Positions 58,731 through 64,000 of a stretch of 64,000 nt of DNA are shown here, in pieces. This stretch comes from Myxococcus stipitatus (GTDB lineage Bacteria > Myxococcota > Myxococcia > Myxococcales > Myxococcaceae): assembly GCF_021412625.1 (NCBI RefSeq), contig NZ_JAKCFI010000014.1, positions 62,001-126,000 of the forward strand. The letters are read 5' to 3'. Made by a program: the position numbers and the translations under genes. Under the pieces are notes generated by a model, which was given only the letters and a program-made list of their open reading frames with translations, was not told the origin of the DNA and ran no database searches. Within the stretch, counting starts at the first letter, position 1. Every line of letters starts with the position of its first letter.

Positions 58731-60911
58731 ATGACGAGACGGAGCACAGCGCGCGGATGGGGCCGCGTCCTCGGGACGTGGGTCGTGGTGGGACTGGCGC
58801 TGGTGTGCCTGGAGTCCCGCGCGGCGCGGCGCCCGGAGGAGCCCGAGGCCGCGCTGCGGCGCTTCGCGCTCGTCGTCGGCTCCAGTGAAGGTGGCCCGGG
58901 GCGGGAGCGGCTGCGCTACGCGGGCTCGGACGCGCTGGCCATCTCCCGCGTGCTGGAGGAGCTGGGCGGCGTCGCCCCCGCGGACCGGGTGCTGCTCCTG
59001 GAGGCGGACCGGGACGCGCTGCTCACCGCGCTGGAGCGGCTCAAGGTGATGGCCGAGGGCGCGGTGACGCCCGGGCTGCGGCGCGAGCTGGTGGTGTACT
59101 ACTCGGGCCACTCGGACGCGGACGGCCTGCTGCCGCGCGGCGAGCGCCTCTCGTATGACGATTTGCGCCGGCTCCTGGGCCACGTGCCGGTGGACGTGCG
59201 CATCGCCATCCTCGACTCGTGCGGCTCCGGAGCCCTCACCCGGTACAAGGGCGGCCTGCGCCGGCCCTCCTTCCTGACGGACGTCTCCTCGCAGGTGCGC
59301 GGGCACGCGTACCTCGCCTCCAGCTCGGCGGACGAGGTGGCGCAGGAGTCGGACACCATCGGCGCGTCCTTCTTCACGCACTTCCTCGTCACTGGCCTGC
59401 GCGGCGCGGCGGACACCACGGGCGACGGCCGCGTCACGCTGCACGAGGCCTACCAGTTCGCCTTCCACGAGACGCTGGCGCGCACGGAGCGCTCCCAGGG
59501 CGGGCCGCAGCACGCGGCCTATGACATCCAGCTGGCGGGCAGCGGCGACCTGGTGATGACCGACCTGCGCGGCACGCCGGCGCGGATGCTGGTGGCGGAG
59601 GACGTGCAGGGCCGCCTCTTCGTGCGCGACTGGGGCAACCAGCTCGTCGCGGAGCTCCAGAAGCCCGCGGGGCGGCGGCTGTCGCTGGGGCTGGAGGTGG
59701 GGCGCTACCACGTCACGCTGGAGCGGCCCTCGCAGCGCTTCGAGGCCGAGGTGACGGTGAGCACGCGCGGCGCAGCGGAGCTGCGCGTGGGGGACTTCGT
59801 GCCGGTGACGCTCACGCGCACGGCCGCCCGGGGTGGCTCGCTCCACGCGGACGCGCCGGTGCTCCCCCGCGAGCCCCTGGCCGCGCGCGCGGACATGCCC
59901 ACGGTGTTCCTCAACCTGTCATTGGTGCCGCCCTTGTCCACGGCGTCTCTGTGGGGCGGCAGCAGCCTGAACCACATGGCGCTCGGAGGGCTGGCGGTGC
60001 GCTCGCTCCAGCTGCGGGGCCTGGGCGCGGCGGGTGGCATCGGTTGGGTGGATGGGACGATGGAGGGGGGACAGGTGGCGGGGCTCGCCAACGTGGCGGG
60101 GGGCGAGGTGCTGGGCGCGCAGCTCGCGCTCGGCGGCAACCTGGCCTTCGGTGGCGCGACCGGGGCGCAGCTCGCGGCCGTCATCAACTACTCGGAGCAG
60201 GACTTCACGGGGTTGCAGCTCGGCGGCGTGGGCAACCGCAGCGACGCGCGGATGTCCGGCTTCCAGTTCGCGGGCGGCGTCAACATGGTGGAGCGGCTGA
60301 CCGGCGCGCAGCTGGGCATCTTCAACCTCGCGGGCAGCGTGTCGGGCGCGCAGGTGGGGCTCATCAACGTCGCGGGCAACGTGCGCGGCGTGCAGCTGGG
60401 CGTCATCAACATCGCGGACGACGTGTCGGTGCCCATCGGCGTCTTGAGCCTGGTGCGCAAGGGCCGCATCGCGTTCGAGATTGGCGGCGACGAGGTCACC
60501 CCGCTGTTCGTGGGCGTCAAGTACGGCAGCCAGACGGTGCACGTCACGGCGAGCATCGGAGGGGACTCGTGGAAGGAGTCCTGGCGCACGTTCAAGATGC
60601 TGGGCGTGGGCCTGCACCTGCCGTTCGGCATGGCGGACCGCTACTACCTGGACGTGGACTTCACGACGGGCGGGTGGCAGCCCGAGCTCTTCGGGGAGGG
60701 CGTGGAGAACAGCCTCTACCGGCTGCGCGCCAGCATAGGCTGGGAGCTGAAGCGGCGCTTCGCGCTGTTCGGGGGCGTGTCGCTCAACGCCTACCACCCG
60801 CCGGAGGAGGACCCGGACGACGACGTCACCTGGGTGCCGCAGTGGAAGACGGGGCGCGGGCCTTCCGGCACGCGCATGTGGCCCGGCTTCCTGCTGGGCG
60901 TGCGCATCTGA
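58731..60911 (+). CDS. Caspase-family protein with surface-repeat/beta-barrel region
   Basis: The protein has 726 residues from 58731, chosen because the following residues (WVVVGLALVCLESRA) form a signal or anchor; in-frame starts at 58644 and 58686 add low-complexity residues. A caspase-like (C14) domain (about 45-275) has catalytic His127 in VVYYSGHSDADG and Cys164 in AILDSCGSGA. At about 445-565 lie short repeats with the pattern GAQLGIFNLAGSVSGAQVGL, as in LA_2272-type surface proteins. The end (about 590-726) resembles a beta-barrel (YYLDVDFTTGGWQPELFG, PGFLLGVRI). A secreted or outer-membrane caspase is unusual. It follows the receptor operon by 92 bases. Confidence 0.84.
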   Translation: MTRRSTARGWGRVLGTWVVVGLALVCLESRAARRPEEPEAALRRFALVVGSSEGGPGRERLRYAGSDALAISRVLEELGGVAPADRVLLLEADRDALLTALERLKVMAEGAVTPGLRRELVVYYSGHSDADGLLPRGERLSYDDLRRLLGHVPVDVRIAILDSCGSGALTRYKGGLRRPSFLTDVSSQVRGHAYLASSSADEVAQESDTIGASFFTHFLVTGLRGAADTTGDGRVTLHEAYQFAFHETLARTERSQGGPQHAAYDIQLAGSGDLVMTDLRGTPARMLVAEDVQGRLFVRDWGNQLVAELQKPAGRRLSLGLEVGRYHVTLERPSQRFEAEVTVSTRGAAELRVGDFVPVTLTRTAARGGSLHADAPVLPREPLAARADMPTVFLNLSLVPPLSTASLWGGSSLNHMALGGLAVRSLQLRGLGAAGGIGWVDGTMEGGQVAGLANVAGGEVLGAQLALGGNLAFGGATGAQLAAVINYSEQDFTGLQLGGVGNRSDARMSGFQFAGGVNMVERLTGAQLGIFNLAGSVSGAQVGLINVAGNVRGVQLGVINIADDVSVPIGVLSLVRKGRIAFEIGGDEVTPLFVGVKYGSQTVHVTASIGGDSWKESWRTFKMLGVGLHLPFGMADRYYLDVDFTTGGWQPELFGEGVENSLYRLRASIGWELKRRFALFGGVSLNAYHPPEEDPDDDVTWVPQWKTGRGPSGTRMWPGFLLGVRI

Positions 60912-60927
60912 CGCGCGGCGGAAGGGG

Positions 60928-61773
60928 TCAGGGCGTCAGCAGCCACTCGAGCAGCTGCTGGGCCCCGTCCACGTGGACGAAGTGGCCCGCGCCGGGGAGG
61001 GTGGCCACGGGGCAGCCGGCGGCCTCCAGGCGGGCGACGTCCGCGTCGGACACGTAGCGGGAGCGGCCTCCCCGGATGCAGCGCATGGGCGGTCGCCCGG
61101 GGCGCTCCACGGCCTCCCACAGGTCGACGCCGTTGACGCGCGAGTGCAGCTCCGCCAGCGCCTGCCGGTCGAAGCGCCAGCGCACGCCCTGGTCGTCGCT
61201 GACCAGGTTCATGACGAGCCAGTCCGCCAGCGCGTCCGACAGGCCCTTGTCCGTGAGGGCGGCGCGCATCACCTTGCGGTTCTCCGCGCGCGCTGGGGCC
61301 TGGAGGAGGACGCCCAGCACCATGCCGCTCTCGGACAGGTCGTAGGGGACGGGGCCGGGGGCGATGTCGAGCAGCGACACGCGCGAGACGGCCTCCGGGA
61401 CGTGGAGGCTCGCCGCGAGCGAGACGCGCCCACCGAGCGAGTGGCCCACCCAGTCGAGCGCGCCGGTGAAGCCCTGGGCGCGGGCGGTGTCCACCACGTC
61501 GCGGGCCACGGTGAAGAGGTCGGCGCTCGGCGGGGGGATGGGCGAGGTGCCGTGGCCGGTGAGGTCCGGGAGGAGGAAGCGGCGGCTCGGGTCCTTCGCG
61601 CTCCACGCCGTCGCGAGCGAGCGCAGGTTGCGCCCCGTGCCGAGGAAGCCATGCAACAGCACCGTGGGCACATCGCCCGTTCCCACCTGGAAGCTCTCGA
61701 GGACCACGCGCGTCACACCTTTCGTCTGTCCGGCGCCGGGCGGCTTGACCCGGCGGGGGCCGTGTCGCTTCAT
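60928..61773 (-). CDS. Alpha/beta hydrolase
   Basis: The 281-residue protein has HGFLGTGRN (oxyanion loop), nucleophile Ser112 in WVGHSLGGRV, a strand-loop LPDLTGHG and terminal His in LPGAGHFVH. This is the esterase/dehalogenase type, resembling bacterial esterases such as YbfF. The start at 61773 adds about 20 basic residues before the fold; a GTG near residue 20 is an alternative. It is cytoplasmic and converges with the caspase-family gene. Substrate unknown. Confidence 0.84.
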   Translation of the reverse strand: MKRHGPRRVKPPGAGQTKGVTRVVLESFQVGTGDVPTVLLHGFLGTGRNLRSLATAWSAKDPSRRFLLPDLTGHGTSPIPPPSADLFTVARDVVDTARAQGFTGALDWVGHSLGGRVSLAASLHVPEAVSRVSLLDIAPGPVPYDLSESGMVLGVLLQAPARAENRKVMRAALTDKGLSDALADWLVMNLVSDDQGVRWRFDRQALAELHSRVNGVDLWEAVERPGRPPMRCIRGGRSRYVSDADVARLEAAGCPVATLPGAGHFVHVDGAQQLLEWLLTP

Positions 61774-61807
61774 ACCTCGAACGCCCCTTTCGACGAGGTC
61801 GCTCCGC

Positions 61808-62314
61808 GTGTCCACTGTCTCCCTGTTGTTGTTCGTGCTCGCCGCCGCCCCGGCCAAGACCCCCGCCACCGACGCGAAGGCCGCCATCACCACGGTGCTG
61901 GACGACTGGCACAAGGCCGCCGCGGACGCGGACGAGGCGCGCTACTTCGGGTACTTCACGCCCGACGCCGTCTACCTGGGCACGGACGGCACGGAGCGTT
62001 GGACGCGCGACGAGTTCCGCGCGTGGGCGAAGCCCTACTTCTCGAAGGGCAAGGCGTGGACCTTCAAGGCCACGTCCCGGCACGTCTTCGTGTCGAAGGA
62101 CGGCAAGGTGGCCTGGTTCGACGAGGCGCTCGACACGACCAACATGGGGCCCGCGCGGGGCAGCGGCGTGCTGGTGAAGGAGGGCACGGCCTGGAAGATT
62201 GCCCAGTACAACCTGTCCATCCCCATCCCGAACGACCTGATGGACGACTTCGTCAAGCGCATCCAGGACCACGCGCAGGCGAAGTCGGCGCCTCCCGCGC
62301 AGCAGAAGCCGTAG
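61808..62314 (+). CDS. Secreted NTF2-like/SnoaL-type protein
   Basis: The protein has 168 residues from the GTG at 61808, with GAGG about nine bases upstream. The signal peptide (STVSLLLFVLAAAPA) is cut near Ala15. The mature domain has the cone-shaped NTF2-like pattern (ITTVLDDWHKAAADADEARY, YFTPDAVYLGTDGTERW, SGVLVKEGTAWKIAQYN). Such proteins bind or isomerise small molecules or inhibit partners; none can be named here. It is divergent from the alpha/beta hydrolase and its end faces the ceramidase-family gene 12 bases away. Confidence 0.82.
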   Translation: MSTVSLLLFVLAAAPAKTPATDAKAAITTVLDDWHKAAADADEARYFGYFTPDAVYLGTDGTERWTRDEFRAWAKPYFSKGKAWTFKATSRHVFVSKDGKVAWFDEALDTTNMGPARGSGVLVKEGTAWKIAQYNLSIPIPNDLMDDFVKRIQDHAQAKSAPPAQQKP

Positions 62315-62326
62315 GCTGTAGGCCGC

Positions 62327-63148
62327 TTATCCGGGCTGACTCACGGGAGCGGGGCTGCCCTGCTCCTCGGGACGCCGCACGCGAGGAACGACGCCCAGGA
62401 CACGCTGGAGTCGGGCGTCCTGGCCCAGCGTCCTGAGTCGTTCGCTCGCGATGACGAGGAGCAGCGCGTTGAACCCGAACGACACGAGCACGTGCCACCA
62501 CGCGTGGAACTGCGGGTTGGGGATGCCGTGCGCGGGCAGCGTCTCGTTGAGCGTGGGGCAGAACTGGATGTCGCAAATCCACAGGACGATGGCGAGCGCG
62601 TAGGCGGCGATGCCGAGCCGGAACAGCCGCTTCACGCTCGCGTCCGGACTCTTCCGCTGGAGGAAGTAGGTGCGGCCGAGCGCGTAGAACTCCAGGGACG
62701 CGAAGCTCACCTGGAAGAGGAAGAACTGGACCGCGCCTCGGGTGAAGGCGGTCAGGTACGTGACGAGCACCGCGTGGCCGAACAGCGCGAGCGGGAACCA
62801 GCGTCCGAAGCGCCGCTGGGGCCGGTCCTCCAGCAGGATGTAGACGATGACGATGGCCAGATAGAGCATGGGCAGCTCGTCCAGCATCTGGTGCTCGCGG
62901 CGCAGCGTGGTGTGGAACGCGGTGCTGCCCACGCCCACCAGGGCGAGCAGGCCGAAGGCGAGCAGGAAGCGGCGCTCCAGCACCTTGCGATGCAGGACGA
63001 TGCCCAGCACGCCCGTGAGCACCAGGACGAGGCTGGAGGCCGAGTTGAACAACTCACCGACGTGGAAGAGGTGCTGGTAGTTCGTTTCGCACCAGTCCAC
63101 TGTCGAGGTGCTGGGACCCCAGAAGCCCGCCGCCGTGGTCGAGGACAT
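62327..63148 (-). CDS. Alkaline ceramidase-family membrane hydrolase (CREST superfamily)
   Basis: The 273-residue protein has seven membrane spans and the landmarks of eukaryotic alkaline ceramidases. FWGPSTSTVDWCETNY lies at the N-terminus. Zinc-binding His79 (STAFHTTL), Asp90 (HQMLDELPMLY) and His215 and His219 (FHAWWHVLVSFG) match those of ACER3. It may hydrolyse ceramides or other amide-linked lipids in the membrane. Myxobacteria make sphingolipid-like and other fatty-acid amides, so a substrate may be native; this is inference. The start at 63148 has GFWGPS directly after it as in the family. Confidence 0.86.
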   Translation of the reverse strand: MSSTTAAGFWGPSTSTVDWCETNYQHLFHVGELFNSASSLVLVLTGVLGIVLHRKVLERRFLLAFGLLALVGVGSTAFHTTLRREHQMLDELPMLYLAIVIVYILLEDRPQRRFGRWFPLALFGHAVLVTYLTAFTRGAVQFFLFQVSFASLEFYALGRTYFLQRKSPDASVKRLFRLGIAAYALAIVLWICDIQFCPTLNETLPAHGIPNPQFHAWWHVLVSFGFNALLLVIASERLRTLGQDARLQRVLGVVPRVRRPEEQGSPAPVSQPG

Positions 63149-63242
63149 GAGACGTGTACCGTAGCACCCGCGTGCTCGGAGGGCCGCCACGAGGAGCGTC
63201 TGACCCCATCGCGGGCGGTCCACGCGCGACCCCATCCAAGGG

Positions 63243-64000
63243 CTACAGACCCGAGGGGAAGGTGTCCGGGGCGTCCTCCTCCTCGTGGCCGGCTTCGGCG
63301 TCGAGCGGCTGGAGGGCGTGCGAAGTGTCGACGTGGAGGACCGCGTCGAACTGCGCGGGGAGGTCCGCGAGGAAGTAGTGGCTCCAGCGCTCGGTGCGCG
63401 GGGCGTACACCACGCCGATGGCCCGCTCCAGGCGTCGCTCGCGCAGGCCGCCGGCGGCCTCTCCCAGGTCCTGGGTGCGGAGGAGGAAGGCGGGCGAGCC
63501 CACCTCGTGGAAGAGGTGTTCGTAGCTGCCTTCGAGCGCGGGGCGCACGCGGCGTCGCAGGCCGGGCTCGTCCCACTCCCGCGCGGCGATGACGGTGCCC
63601 GTGTACGTGGTGAAGCCGAGGTTGAAGACCGCGCGGCCGTGGCGCTCGCGCAGGAGCTGCCCGAGGTTCAGCTCCCCCTGTTCGCCGAGCTGGGTGGCGC
63701 GCGCGTCTCCCAGGTGCGAGTTGTGCGCCCACAGCACGAGGCGCGCGGGGCCATCGCCGCGAGACAGGTGCGCGGCGAGCGCGTCCGCGGTGTCCGCCAT
63801 GTGGCTGTCGCGCAGGTTCCAGCCCTCGTGCCGACCCGCGAACATCGCGCGGTAGTACGCCTCCGCGTTGGCCGCGAGCCGGGCGTTCTGCTCGGCGAAG
63901 AAGCGGGTGTCCTCATCGCGCGCGTCCCGGGGCTGGCGCTCACGCAGTTCCTGGAGCTGCTCCCGCACGGCGTCCTCGCACGTGTCCGCGTACCCGAACG
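63243..64000 (-). CDS. Erythromycin esterase-family protein, partial
   Basis: The frame runs off the right edge, so the N-terminal part is missing. The visible 250 or so residues match the erythromycin esterase/succinoglycan-biosynthesis family: FGYADTCEDAVREQL at the edge, WNLRDSHMADTADALAAHLS and VLWAHNSHLGDARATQLG with the two catalytic/metal-binding histidines, then FTTYTGTVIAA. A GTG at 63968 is not the true start because the frame continues with conserved residues. These enzymes cleave macrolides or other esters, but most have unknown native roles. It is the last gene of the window, 94 bases after the ceramidase gene start. Confidence 0.85.
   Translation of the reverse strand, partial: FGYADTCEDAVREQLQELRERQPRDARDEDTRFFAEQNARLAANAEAYYRAMFAGRHEGWNLRDSHMADTADALAAHLSRGDGPARLVLWAHNSHLGDARATQLGEQGELNLGQLLRERHGRAVFNLGFTTYTGTVIAAREWDEPGLRRRVRPALEGSYEHLFHEVGSPAFLLRTQDLGEAAGGLRERRLERAIGVVYAPRTERWSHYFLADLPAQFDAVLHVDTSHALQPLDAEAGHEEEDAPDTFPSGL

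Noticed and set aside
63243..63968. Complete short gene starting at GTG 63968
   Set aside because: The frame continues upstream with family-conserved residues to the window edge, so the gene is cut rather than short.

Overview
The window is about 70 % G+C with dense, strongly GC3-biased coding on both strands. It carries Tad-type pseudopilins, an ECF sigma factor, large sensor kinases, many lipoproteins, secreted metalloproteases and a sigma-54-type promoter. This points to a predatory delta-proteobacterium of the Myxococcaceae (Myxococcus/Corallococcus/Pyxidicoccus type). I see no rRNA, tRNA, CRISPR array, integrase or insertion sequence, so it looks like ordinary chromosomal accessory sequence.

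Left part (1-16 kb). A two-gene unit of unknown function, a penicillin-binding-like serine hydrolase lipoprotein and a convergent ECF sigma factor are followed by a roughly 0.9-kb non-coding stretch with eight degenerate tandem repeats. A 7TMR-DISM/methyl-accepting signal transducer comes next. Then a tight operon (6604-12777) encodes the whole trans-4-hydroxyproline pathway to 2-oxoglutarate: epimerase, three-part D-hydroxyproline dehydrogenase, DapA-type deaminase and semialdehyde dehydrogenase. It ends tail-to-tail, across a hairpin terminator, with a secreted M9-type collagenase. The collagenase shares a divergent promoter region with a PAS-AraC regulator. The locus reads as a collagen-to-2-oxoglutarate feeding unit.

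Centre-left (16-32.5 kb). Several unknown secreted proteins are followed by a leftward five-gene Tad-like cluster (22915 to 18142) with pseudopilin-type genes but no ATPase or secretin. A translationally coupled pair of hybrid sensor kinases, an FRG-domain protein, small proteins, a large repeat-containing lipoprotein and a metzincin protease with two pre-peptidase C-terminal domains follow. The metzincin gene has a good sigma-54 promoter with upstream inverted repeats.

Centre-right (32.5-52.8 kb). An MFS exporter is followed by another non-coding region with three roughly 100-bp tandem repeats, then an AEC permease, a nucleotidyltransferase-like protein and small proteins. An unusual surface module comes next: an alpha-2-macroglobulin split into two coupled genes without a thioester, an EAD1-trypsin protein and a large coiled-coil membrane protein. 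Antisense to the end of the last gene lies a lipase-family operon. Two proteins of unknown function and an SDR follow.

Right part (52.9-64 kb). A complete ExbB-ExbD-TonB-receptor-lipoprotein unit is present, whose receptor carries its own TonB-type C-terminal domain near the N-terminus. Next are a caspase-like protein fused to a surface-repeat/beta-barrel region, an alpha/beta hydrolase, an NTF2-like secreted protein, an alkaline-ceramidase-family membrane protein and a partial erythromycin-esterase-family gene that runs off the right edge. All family assignments rest on motifs read by eye; no database search was run.
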